Assembly: GCA_014773175.1 (NCBI GenBank)
Contig: VXCM01001389.1
Coordinates: 86,781-150,780 of the forward strand
Origin: Lucifuga dentata
Lineage: Eukaryota; Chordata; Actinopteri; Ophidiiformes; Bythitidae
DNA: 64,000 bases
Reading direction: 5' to 3'
Every line of letters starts with the position of its first letter. Position 1 is the stretch's first letter. The position numbers and the translations under genes are program-made. Under the pieces are notes generated by a model that was given only the letters and a program-made list of their open reading frames with translations, was not told where the DNA came from and made no database searches. This document shows, piece by piece, positions 1-22,996 of this stretch.

Positions 1-731
1 GCATAAGCTCATAAGCACCAAAAAAAAAAAATTCTGTTTTATGAATTAAATCATTAAAATATCGTAAATATAACAAAGATGACAAATACTAATATCCCTT
101 ATCTGCTCAAATGAGATGTACAGTGTGTGATGTGTCAAAATAATTACAATTAAGTGCAAAGGTCCCATAACAACAGTGGCCAGTATCACAATGTGCAGTT
201 CAATGAAATGAACTAAAGTGCTGACTGGCAACATTCTAAAATGCTTAATGACATTAGGCTGGTAAAGCATTACAAATACAGTGCAGATATACAGTATTAT
301 ATTTATGTGTTGTGAAGAAAATATAAGGCAGTTACGTTTGTCAGGGAAATGTCATATCTCAGTTTTCCCTGCAGCAGTCGCTTACAATTTTATAGATGAA
401 CAATATTCTAAAAATGGGATATTTACAAAGGGAAGATGTAATTCACACTTCAGAGATGCACGGCATTATGTCCCCTATAGTTTAGACCTGTGGTTCTCAA
501 ACTGTGGTACAAGTGCCACCAGTGGTACTTGAAGCACCATGCTGTTATGGCAGATGAGTCCAAAACAACTGAAATCTATCGAATTTCTGTTATTTTGGCA
601 TCATAATTCTCTTTTAATTAGGAATAGCAGCCCATCTTGTCCCTTGTGTACACTATGTATGTTCTGTCAGTAACTTTTTTTGTCCTCATACTGTAAACCA
701 CTGGTTTAGACTATGTAAACACACACACCTA

Positions 732-767
<36 letters not shown>

Positions 768-1118
768 AAATAATCAGTAGCCTTCAAGGTTCCAAATTCT
801 AAGTGGATACAAGTTTGAACTATATACACATCAGCTTGCTCATTCTTTTGCTGAGTGGATGTACTTAATGAACTTATTTCAAGCCTAATAAATAGATCCA
901 ACAACAGCAGGATGCAGTATGATAGTCAAGTTTTACTCAGATTTTGTACTTCAGTTCAGTTGTTCGTACCTTAGGTAAAATACAGCATGCATCTTCAAAA
1001 ACACCAGCAATCATGTCTCAAAGCTTAAAAAACCCCCCACAAAAAACAAAAATGTTAGGATCAAGTCAGCAAATGAGAAGTTCATTTCTTCTCTTTCCTT
1101 TCACTCGTCTCTGTCTGA
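1..1118. other. 3' flank of nt5dc3, no gene seen
   Basis: This AT-rich sequence lies downstream of the nt5dc3 stop codon on the minus strand, so its right part should be 3'UTR. A CA microsatellite lies at 736-764. I see no clear AATAAA on the minus strand; an ATTAAA variant (plus-strand tttaat near 613) is the only weak candidate. Short open frames here have no recognisable domain and fall in low-complexity sequence. Confidence 0.5.
736..764. repeat. (CA)n microsatellite
   Basis: About fourteen uninterrupted CA units, preceded by imperfect CA/TA sequence. Confidence 0.9.
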
Positions 1119-8523
<7,405 letters not shown>

Positions 8524-8626
8524 GGCGCCGTGGCAGACTGGTGGGTGCAGGCTGTCGCGGGCTGACAGGCAAGAACGTGCGGATAATGCTCTTCTGTAAA
8601 TACCGAAACCGTCCTGACAGACACTC

Positions 8627-8641
8627 TGACGTCACTTCCGC
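8627..8641. promoter_or_regulatory. CRE plus ETS-like sites upstream of nt5dc3
   Basis: The perfect palindromic CRE TGACGTCA (8627-8634) overlaps CACTTCCGC, an ETS/GABP-type core. They lie about 105 bp 5' of the nt5dc3 start codon in a CpG-containing stretch, a usual arrangement for a housekeeping promoter. Function is inferred from motif and position only. Confidence 0.55.
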
Positions 8642-8971
8642 GTTTGCAGCAAATCAGAGGCTGATGCGACGCAATGTTCAGACCAGTAAGGACAGAATAC
8701 TGCAATGTATTCATTCAGCAAATATTAACATTGCTGATATTTGCACATCTACCAAAGGAAAAAAAAAAACTGGTCCTAATCTTCTTTAGTTTAATTAGAA
8801 ATTAAGATTACTTTGGTCTTCTTGACTTTTTAAGCTTTATAAAAGACTACAAATCCAAGAGGATTCCTAGTTTTTTTTTTCTTCTAAATTTGAAGTGAGT
8901 AATATTTGATTTGTTTGCCTTTTTATTTATTGGTTAATATTTCTTTCTTATGGGCCACAAGTAATAAACAA

Positions 8972-9012
8972 GCCATAAATTATGGCTTTNAAGCCATAAA
9001 TTATGGCTTGTT
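8972..9012. repeat. Palindrome duplicated across a single-N join
   Basis: AAGCCATAAATTATGGCTT occurs on both sides of the N at 8990. The unit is itself palindromic. The simplest reading is that two contigs share this 19-bp end and were joined without merging, so the genome may hold one copy. Confidence 0.7.
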
Positions 9013-9391
9013 TCCTTTTTGATATCTGTTGAGTTGTGCTAAGACCTGCTACCTGATTTTATGCATAATATTTTCGATATAATTAAAAAAAAACACAACT
9101 TCATGACAGCATGGGATCAAAGGCTGAGTTATCAGTTTGTTATACTAGTATCTCAAGAAATACCAGCAACTTCAGTGTAAGAGGTTGGCTTACAATCCAA
9201 GGTAGGTTACCAAATATGTGAATTTGATTTAATATACAGCTCTTGTAAATACTAATACAAAAATTGATCATCAGCAAATTTCACTTCACCACAAAGTAAT
9301 GGCGAGTGATTGCAGCTACCATGAGGATCAATAGGTTTTTAATAGTTAAGGATTAAACATTAATTGTCATTTTGATAGCCATGCATACTGT

Positions 9392-9490
9392 AAAGGCTTT
9401 GTGGCTGCAGAGGGCCCAGTGCAACATCAAGGAAACGGACCCTTATGACATCACAATTTTCCTCTGCAGCCACAACATTTATAACCTTTA
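9392..9490. repeat. Inverted repeat with short spacer
   Basis: TTGTGGCTGCAGAGG (ending 9413) and its exact complement CCTCTGCAGCCACAA (from 9461) face each other across about 47 bp. Weaker complementarity extends outward (taaagg / ccttta). It could be a small MITE or a cruciform-forming site. Confidence 0.65.
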
Positions 9491-10112
9491 TGCAGTTATT
9501 TTCACTTGCTAAATAGTGTTTCCCATGACCAACAAATTAAATTTGTAGTGTAAAACCGACAAAGTGAAAATTATTTCACCAAACACACTTCAGCAAACCC
9601 AATTATTGTCAGTATTACCCCCCGTTCTGTTCGATTTTTAAATACAGCGTGACACAATTTCAGTCTTTTCTATACTTGAACAATGTCTGATACATTTTTC
9701 CATTAACTGATGACTGCCACACTGATAACTGGACAGTGATCGTAGTGCAGATAAGATGTAGGATGTTCATCATTTGGTGTATCTACTACCACAGCAGTGA
9801 TGTCTAACTATAATACATTCACAAAGTAATTCAAATACATTACAATTATACTTTATAGACATAAATTATATAGTGTTTGGACACACCACTGATGGCGACA
9901 GACGCTGAAATAATGCACTGTGACTGCAGTAGAGCATAAACCTAAATGTGTTTCCATCCTCAATGTCATCAGATCTCTGTCACTTCACTTTTATTGCATA
10001 AGAAAATCAAAGTTTAACTAAAGTGTTGACAAATTATTATTATTATTATTATTTTTTTTGCCAGATATCAAGGTAGTTTTTAGGAAGTCGTGTGGTCGGT
10101 ATCCATTCTTAA

Positions 10113-10131
10113 CCAATGGTGTCCAGCCACG
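10113..10131 (+). promoter_or_regulatory. ER-stress response element (ERSE), forward
   Basis: CCAAT, nine bases, then CCACG: an exact match to the ERSE consensus CCAAT-N9-CCACG, bound by NF-Y and ATF6 (XBP1 also uses it). It lies 250-270 bp upstream of the hsp90b1 start codon. GRP-family promoters are known to use such elements for induction by the unfolded protein response. Confidence 0.85.
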
Positions 10132-10164
10132 ATTTTCGGATATTGACTTATGTTGAAGCAGCTG

Positions 10165-10201
10165 ATTGGATGACATGTACAGAAGACTCTGCGATGATTG
10201 G
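10165..10201 (-). promoter_or_regulatory. Two further inverted CCAAT boxes
   Basis: ATTGG occurs at 10165-10169 and 10197-10201, between the two exact ERSEs. Neither has CCACG at the required spacing. They are probable NF-Y sites that complete a four-CCAAT promoter. Confidence 0.6.
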
Positions 10202-10213
10202 CTGAACGTTGTG

Positions 10214-10232
10214 CGTGGTGCACAGCCATTGG
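10214..10232 (-). promoter_or_regulatory. ER-stress response element (ERSE), reverse
   Basis: CGTGG, nine bases, ATTGG: the exact complement of CCAAT-N9-CCACG. It lies about 150 bp before the hsp90b1 ATG and 82 bp from the forward element. Two perfect elements in opposite orientation make stress-inducible transcription of hsp90b1 very likely. Confidence 0.85.
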
Positions 10233-10382
10233 TCGGTGGTCACGGGTTTAGTAAAGTAGGCTCTTTTGGTGGGAGAGGTAGGCTGTCAGTCTCTTGTAAG
10301 TCAGTGCTGCGTGGACTGATCTCCCGGTTTTTGTCTCAGGAGCAGAAGAAGCAGGTCGCTTTCATTCAACTACTGTTTCAAA

Positions 10383-15856
<5,474 letters not shown>

Positions 15857-16078
15857 AGCACTGAATTGAAGCTCATATAACAATGGAGCTGGAAGGGCGA
15901 GCTGAGTCTCCTTGCAGCGTCACTGTGGTCAAAGTTATTGTGGGTAGGGCTCCCGGGTTGGGGTTTTTTTTTAAGGCGAACATTGGTTGTTTTTGTTTTT
16001 TTACATTCCTCATGACTGTAAATTTGTTAATATTTAACTGACCTGTTTATGGAAAGATATGATCCTGTCTCTTGATTG

Positions 16079-16084
16079 AATAAA
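16079..16084 (+). terminator. Polyadenylation signal of hsp90b1
   Basis: AATAAA lies 223 bp after the stop codon and is followed by T/G-rich sequence from about 16107. It probably sets a short 3'UTR of about 250 bases. Confidence 0.75.
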
Positions 16085-16099
16085 TGTTTCCTGGAAAAA

Positions 16100-17273
16100 G
16101 GACTTCTCATGTTTTGTTTTGTTTTTTTAAACATAATAAATAAGTACATGATTGCTGCTTTGACTTAGAGGTACAAAACTAGTGGAAGAACATGTTGACA
16201 GTGTTTGTAGGAGCTCACAACTAGAGGGGGTTGCAGTTACAGTAATACTAGGCGCTATGATTTCTGATGATCTCCATTTGACTGCCCAAAGTGTAATATC
16301 CACTTGGATCCAATTTGCCAAGTGGCAAGGTTACTCACTGTATTGTATACTTTATTCTGTAATGCTTTGGTTGGCCTATCTAAAGTTAATATTATTTAAA
16401 AAAGAGAATGTCTCAGGACATTCCTCTATTTCACTTATGTTTGTGCTGCATCAATTGAAAGTAATTAGATTTTCTTACCAGTAATTTTTAAATCAATATA
16501 TCAAAATAAAGCAAAAAAAAAAATCTTTGAGCAAATGAATATGTTTTATGTCTCAGAGAAGTACTGTAAGTTCAAGCGTTTTAAGTGTCTCCAGTTACCT
16601 ATCATGACTCCAGTGAAAATTCCATGTTTGACTTTTCTTATCAGCTACCTCTGTGATTTGCTAACAACTCTCAGCTTTGAAATCTGATAAGAGGGGCCAC
16701 TATGGGCTTATCACAGTGTCTATGAGTTAGTGTTGTACTAACTATAACATATTCACATTCATAGTTATGTTTCTACTTAAACTGGCTAATTTATTACCAT
16801 CTATGCTAGTGCAAGCCAGAAAAAAAAAAAAAAAAAAANAAAAAAAAAAAAAAAAAAAAAAGCACCATAGAAAATGTGAGATTTGGGCTTTTTCTATTAA
16901 GCAATAACCTACTGCAGACATACAAAAGGTAAAAATATAAGAGACAATATAAGATGTAAATGTTTTGAAAAATTTCTTGGCATCAACATTGCTACTGATG
17001 ACAGATACTTATTGAGCAAAGTATCTCTTTTAAGTTTCTTTTCTTCCAGATACTGTAATTATGCTGGGGAAACATGTAAACGTTGTTTCATGGAGGATAT
17101 GAAATCACCAGAACAATTCTCCAAACTTGAAGCAAGGCAGAGAGAAAATTTGATGTGTATTTGCAAAGAGCCATAATGTATGTAAAGCATATAAGGCCAT
17201 GTCCAGTAGGTGGCACTGTCACCCATGTCTTTAGTACATGAAAGATGCTACAGGGTTTGTTGATAACAAAGCA
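16100..17273. other. Intergenic, AT-rich, no gene seen
   Basis: No recognisable gene. It contains a poly(A) tract at 16820-16861 with a single-N join at 16839. Short open frames have no recognisable domain. Confidence 0.5.
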
Positions 17274-18066
17274 TCTTCTTTTCCTTTCGGCTTTCCCTTC
17301 AGGGGTCACCACAGCAAATCATCTGCCTCCATCTAACCCTATCCTCTGCCTCCTCTTCTCTCACACCAACTAACTTCATGTCCTCTTTCACTACATCCAT
17401 AAATCTCCTCTTTGGTCTTCCTCTAGGCCTCCTGCCTGGCAGTTCCAACCTCAGCATCCTTCTACCGATATGTTCACTATCCCTCCTCTGTACATGTCCA
17501 AACCATCTCAGTCTGGCCTCTCTGACTTTATCTCCAAAACATCTAACATGCGCTGTCCCTCTGATGTACTCGTTCCTGATCCTATCCATCCTCGTCACTC
17601 CCAAAGAGAACCTCAGCATTTTAGTCTCTGCTACCTCTAGCTCTGCCTCCTGTCTTTTCCTCAGTGCCACTGTCTCTAAGCCATACAACATCGCTGGTCT
17701 CACCACCGTTTTGTACACCTTTCCTTTCATTCTTGCCGAGACTCTTTTGTCACACATCACACCTGACACTTTTCTCCACCCATTCCAACCTGCTTGCACA
17801 CGTTTCTTCACCTCTTTTCCACACTCTCCATTGCTCTGGACTGTGGACCCTAAGTACTTAAAATCCTCCACCTTCTTTATCTCTATTCCCTGTAACCTCA
17901 CCATTCCACTTGAGTCCCTCTCATTCACAGCCATGTATTCTGTCTTGCTGCGGCTAACCTTCATTCCTCTCCTTTCCAGGGCATATCTCCACCTCTCTAG
18001 GTTTTCCTCCACCTGCTCCCTGCTCTCACTACAGATCACAATGTCATCTGCAAACATCATAGTCCA
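17274..18066 (-). mobile_element. RTE-clade LINE, 5'-truncated, C-terminal reverse transcriptase ORF intact
   Basis: An open frame of 253 codons runs on the minus strand from 18060 to 17299. It begins at the reverse transcriptase catalytic block MMFADDIVIC (the xADD active-site motif). It continues through KTEYM, DFKYLGS, GWRKVSGV, RPAMLYG and LRWFGHVQRR and ends in the family's basic tail near GRPRGRPKR. This is the 3' third of a typical fish RTE-like non-LTR retrotransposon. The endonuclease and N-terminal polymerase are missing, as expected after incomplete reverse transcription. There are no stops or frameshifts in what remains, so the insertion is probably fairly young. The mirrored 266-codon frame on the plus strand is a shadow. 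The clade name rests on my recognition of the protein and was not searched. Confidence 0.85.
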
Positions 18067-20832
18067 AGCATATCAAACTAAAATTAAGCTCTTAAGGATT
18101 ATATCAACATTAAGTACATCAGAATACACAGACATCGATAATTGTAACTATAAAAGGCTGTTTTATTATTATCATTGAGCACATGGATCTAATGGAGATA
18201 TTTGGGTGATTTTTGCAGTATGTTTTCATTATTCATCAGGTATGATGACCATAGGCTAAAATCGCCATAAACATTTATTTATATTTATTTATTTATATTT
18301 GTTTATATTTATTTATATTTCATTTATATTCCTTTGCATTTTCTTTATGGCTAAAACATGTTGAAATTTGAAGGAGAGAGAAAGTTGCCGTTACAAGTAT
18401 ATTCCCAATATGCCTGTTTATTTGGCCAATATAATATTGACATATACTCACATACAATTTTTAATGTTCATATACACTGTATATAAAATATTTATATATG
18501 CTGTATATAAAATACCACAATATATATTGAGAAATATGTAACATGCACATATAACAGTGGGGTTGTTTATTGATTATAATTAAGCCATTTTGATTTCTGT
18601 GTGACTCACACACCCTTAACAGTGTCAGAAACCATTCCTAGCTTAAAAGAGGTTGTGATCTAGTGTTGAGATGTGTGTAAGTTTATTTTTTGTTTTATAT
18701 GCCACTAGAAGTCACTTTCCTATCAACTGACATGCCAAATAGTCACAGAGCTGCACACCACCAACACACAATACATGTTTCACCAGTCTTTAATCCAGAT
18801 GTTGTTAGTTATGTTGTGTAGTGAGGTACAATGCCAGTGACACACTGCTGACACTGAGCCCACAACAGACTGTGAGAAAATTTGGTGGATTTGGTGAGCT
18901 ACCTTCTGAACTGCATATACTTCCTCAAAGATGTTTATATGCATACTAAACAGGCGGCTCCAGGAACATCTTGGAAAATAATTAATGTAATATATGTTCA
19001 CTTTGTAAAGTTTTCTAATTTGAAATTTGCAGTAGCTTTCCAAAGTTGCAGTTTCTTGTATGCAGTTTGACGGATTCATTGACAACTAACTAAGATGGTT
19101 ACTCCTTGCCCGTACTATTTTCACATCTAGGCATCACAATTGTTTAGAAAATTTGTTAAAATTCGTATACTTACATAGCAATTGTGGCAATATGGCAGAG
19201 ACTGTAATACTGTATATATGCTCTGGTAGTTAGCATAGCAGATTGGTCTCACATCACTCATCTTCGACAGCAGATGTTGATGATGACATCTAGTACAGTT
19301 TGTAGTACAGTCATAGTACAGTTTGTTTTCATATAAACCTTAAATAAATTTAATGCCATAGTGACAATTCAAAGCTTTAGAATGGATAATCCATAAATTA
19401 ATTCTTTTCATTTTGAAATGTAATTATCCACAGCTGCAAGATCCATTGGTCTGTTGAGAAGCATCAAGCAGAAAGGATCTTCAGGAACTATGGTTCAGAG
19501 AGCACATGGCTGATGCATAATGTTTGTTCTTTAACAGCAGTCTCTAAGATTTTCTTGCAGTTCTGCACAGCCAAGTAAATCCCCAGTACTTCACAAAGGA
19601 AACCTGTAGTAGTCTTGAATGGTCAAACAGAGTTAGAGAGCTAGCAGCTGCACTGTAGCAGTGTTGTATTATAGGTCACTTCATGGTCTTGCTTTCCCAC
19701 GATCGCCTGAGCAAGAGCATGTGCCTTCTCAATGGAGGATGACATATATGGGCCACAGCAGGGGGAGGGTCTCATAGCAGAGCTGCAGAGGCACAGAAGA
19801 CTGATAACCAAGCCAGATAATTGCTGCGCTCTCTTGCTGAGACAGAAATTTGTTTTTTCCCCTCAGTCCTGATATCCTGATGCTGGTCTGCATCCTTCAT
19901 CTCTTTGCCCAATTAGCCCTATGCTTGCCCCTCTCCAATTCCCACAAAGCATGCTAATCCATACAATATGTCTGAGGCACACACAGAGGAGGATGTTGCA
20001 CAGTTGGAAGTCACATCTTTGCCCATTCAAATATTTTCCCAACATAAATTAAAGATTGGAAATCACAATCCTGGTTTTACAGGATTAAAGGCACATGTAA
20101 AAAAGAAGATCATAAAAATCAGATTTTGTTCTGTTTATGAGACAGTGCAAATGAAGCATTAGATTTTAAAACTATTGCTTATCCACTTTGGAAACATACT
20201 ACCCTTATTACAAATTTTACATACAAAGGGTACAAGGTACTCGAGGCAACTACTTATTTTTTTCAAATGTGGATATTTGATTCTGTTGAAGCAGATATGC
20301 CTTGTAGTCCCATGAGTTGTATAAATCTCAAACAGTATGAAAGGTCCCTTGAAATTTATTTCTGTTTATGAGATTTATTAATTATTCTCCCTCTGGTACA
20401 GAAAATGGGTCAGAATAGTTAATTAAATCCCAGTTTAGTTTTTATGTGGTATCTTAATTTAACTAGATTGACCCAGTGATTGTTTTAAGACAGGCCCATT
20501 TATTTATTTAACTACGGTTGCAGTGTGCATACAAACTGTTTTCCAACTGTTTTCACTGTACATTAAAATTATTTAAATTTTTGAGTTCATTATCTGGTTA
20601 ATAATTTAAGCATAATCTATAGCACAATTATGCAGAAAATCGATGATTTCCTGTAACAGTCCTTTACTGTCGTTTTATTGCTGTTTTATTAGAATTTATA
20701 TAGGTTATTATATATTTTATGTTCTAGGACATTCTAGATAAACACAAGTTATGCCTGTGCTAATAAAACGAGTTGAGATTTTTTTTAATTAAAAAAACAG
20801 TAGGTGCAACAATAATGCAAATAATAAAACAA

Positions 20833-20835
<3 letters not shown>
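18067..20835. other. Intergenic between LINE and prkar2b, no gene seen
   Basis: AT-rich sequence with a TTTA/ATTT simple repeat at about 18273-18330. No exon-like open frame bounded by splice sites was recognised. Confidence 0.5.

Positions 20836-20868
<33 letters not shown>
20836..20868. repeat. Poly(T) tract upstream of prkar2b
   Basis: About 33 T in a row, some 390 bp upstream of the prkar2b start codon. It could be the tail of an old minus-strand retroposed sequence; no body was recognised. Confidence 0.7.
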
Positions 20869-20874
<6 letters not shown>

Positions 20875-21256
20875 ACGAGACGAGAGACAAAGTGGACATA
20901 GGATGTGACATCTTATCTGTCCCCGTGAAACTGGGCGTCTCACTGAAACGTTTTCGGTTTATCTCCACCATGTTTTCTATGTTGCCACTGACTGCAGTTT
21001 GCTCATATACGCAATCCTTGGATGGGTGGTTGCCATGGATTCCTGGGTCACATGCGTGGGTTTCCTGTAGCCAGAAGCAGCAGAAGATGCTTGGACCAAA
21101 AAAATCCACAGCCATTTTCAATGAAGAAATAGGGAGAGCTCGCGGTGGATGCTTTGCTGACTACACCTGCCCTGTTTTTTATTTTGCTGTGTGCTTGTGA
21201 TTCCTTCCGATTCGCAGCAAACCGGTTTTGTCCACATCCATAGACTGATCACAGGA

Positions 21257-22964
21257 ATGAGTATAGAAATTCCTGAAGGACTGACGGAGCTGTTACAGAG
21301 CTTTACGGTGGAAGTGTTGAGGAATCAGCCCAGAGATTTACTCGAGTTTGCATTACAATACTTCACGCAGCTGAAGGACAGTGAGACCGAAGAGGCCTCC
21401 TTTGGCAATGACCGAAATTCGGCCCCAAGACCTGGCAAAGCGGTCAATTTTATTGATGAAGCCATGCAGATCGATTCTGAAAACGGAGAGGAGGAGGACG
21501 ACGATGACGAGGAATTCGTAGGTACGCTACTGGATGAATTAATATCAGACATATGTGTACATTTGAATGGTTATTAGCCTCATTTATCTTAAATGATCAG
21601 TATGGAGGTGTGCGGCTGCTGTTCTGTGGGACATAATAAAAGACATTCAGCACAGTGATGCTCCAGCTCGCCACTTTGCATCCACCGTGGCCCTCACATT
21701 TGCCATATATGGTCATGGGGGGATGAATGATGGCTATTGAACGTGTGTTCTTCATCTATGCAGACACCTTAATGTGAGAAGGACGGACAAAGCTGCAGGA
21801 GCATATAGGGAATGCGCTTTTAGGAAAGAGTATTTCAGTACTTCAGTTTCAGGCCTGCGGGGCCCTTCCCTGGTGGTGGATCAGAAATGACAGATCAGAT
21901 CTTGGTGTAAAATTAAATCTCTTATGTGATGCAAGAAAATAAAAAATGTAATAAAAATTTCCTGCCTTAGTTAAGTTTGTTTAATTGGTTGGATTAAGCA
22001 CAGTGGCTGCTGCAGGATTGGCATAAAGTGCAGCAAGTAGCATAGCAACCCAAAGCCCTGACACAGCATCCTAATGAGTGGTGGGGTCTGCAAAGCTGGC
22101 TGCAATGGTTACATAAGGACAAATACAGTATATTTACTAAGTGAAATCACTAATATAAGGATTTTTGGTTATTGACTGTGCCCCATCACATCCATAGTAT
22201 TCTAATTTATAATGAGCTTCCCTAGCTGGCATGGTATTTATGCATGAGATCTCCTATGTGATTTGTATTTTATATTGAGCTATTGTGTTATGGATTGGCA
22301 CTTTTTTTTTATTGTGTTTTCATTTTTCTTATTTAAATTAGATTCAAAGTGGCAAATGCACTTCAAAGCACCAACCATTATTCAGGCTTATTCAAATCTC
22401 CTTAATGCCACTACTGGAAGGCTGCATATACTCTGTACTGTTGCAATAATGCTTAAAATAATATCAAATAATTACATTAAATTTAGCATCTTTAACATAT
22501 TTTTCTCTGTTGCAGCTCCTGTCATAAACAGATTCATCAGAAGAGCTTCAGGTGAGTTGTCATTTGCTACCTGTTTGAGTGGTGGTTGTCCTGGCAAGAG
22601 GAATACTATGGACAATGTCAGAAGTTGAAATATATAAAATTTCTTTGACACATGAAGACTGAGGCTGTGACAGATTTTCTCCATTACATGCAATACAGAA
22701 GCATTTTCCATCTTTCAACCATCTTCCAACTTTCCATCTTCCAACTTAGAGTTTATGAAGTCACTTGGTCTGGATCCTGGGAAACATGTCAGTGAGTGAG
22801 CAGTGTTAAGGAATCAGGACAGACAAATCCACTTGGACAGAAATCTTAATTATTTGCTTTTGAAACTAGTATGATTAAAGTTGTTATACCACAACTGATA
22901 CATGCATGTTTGACATTTTTGTGGACGCTGGTATGAGCTGGTTTACAGAAGAGGATTAGGGCTG

Positions 22965-22996
<32 letters not shown>

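Larger units (their letters stand above)
8524..10382. other. Head-to-head intergenic region of nt5dc3 and hsp90b1
   Basis: About 1.86 kb separates the two start codons. It holds both 5'UTRs and promoters. The nt5dc3 side has CRE and ETS-like sites near 8.63 kb. The hsp90b1 side has the ER-stress elements near 10.1-10.23 kb. The middle is AT-rich, with a palindromic single-N join at 8990 and an inverted repeat at 9392-9490. No additional gene was seen. Confidence 0.7.

Noticed and set aside
17378..18178. 266-codon plus-strand ORF, longest in the window
   Set aside because: It is the antisense shadow of the RTE reverse transcriptase frame (minus strand) and has no protein features of its own.
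21191..21256. N-terminal extension of prkar2b
   Set aside because: The frame is open, but the upstream start would be [12 protein letters not shown] at 21257 matches the known family N-terminus.
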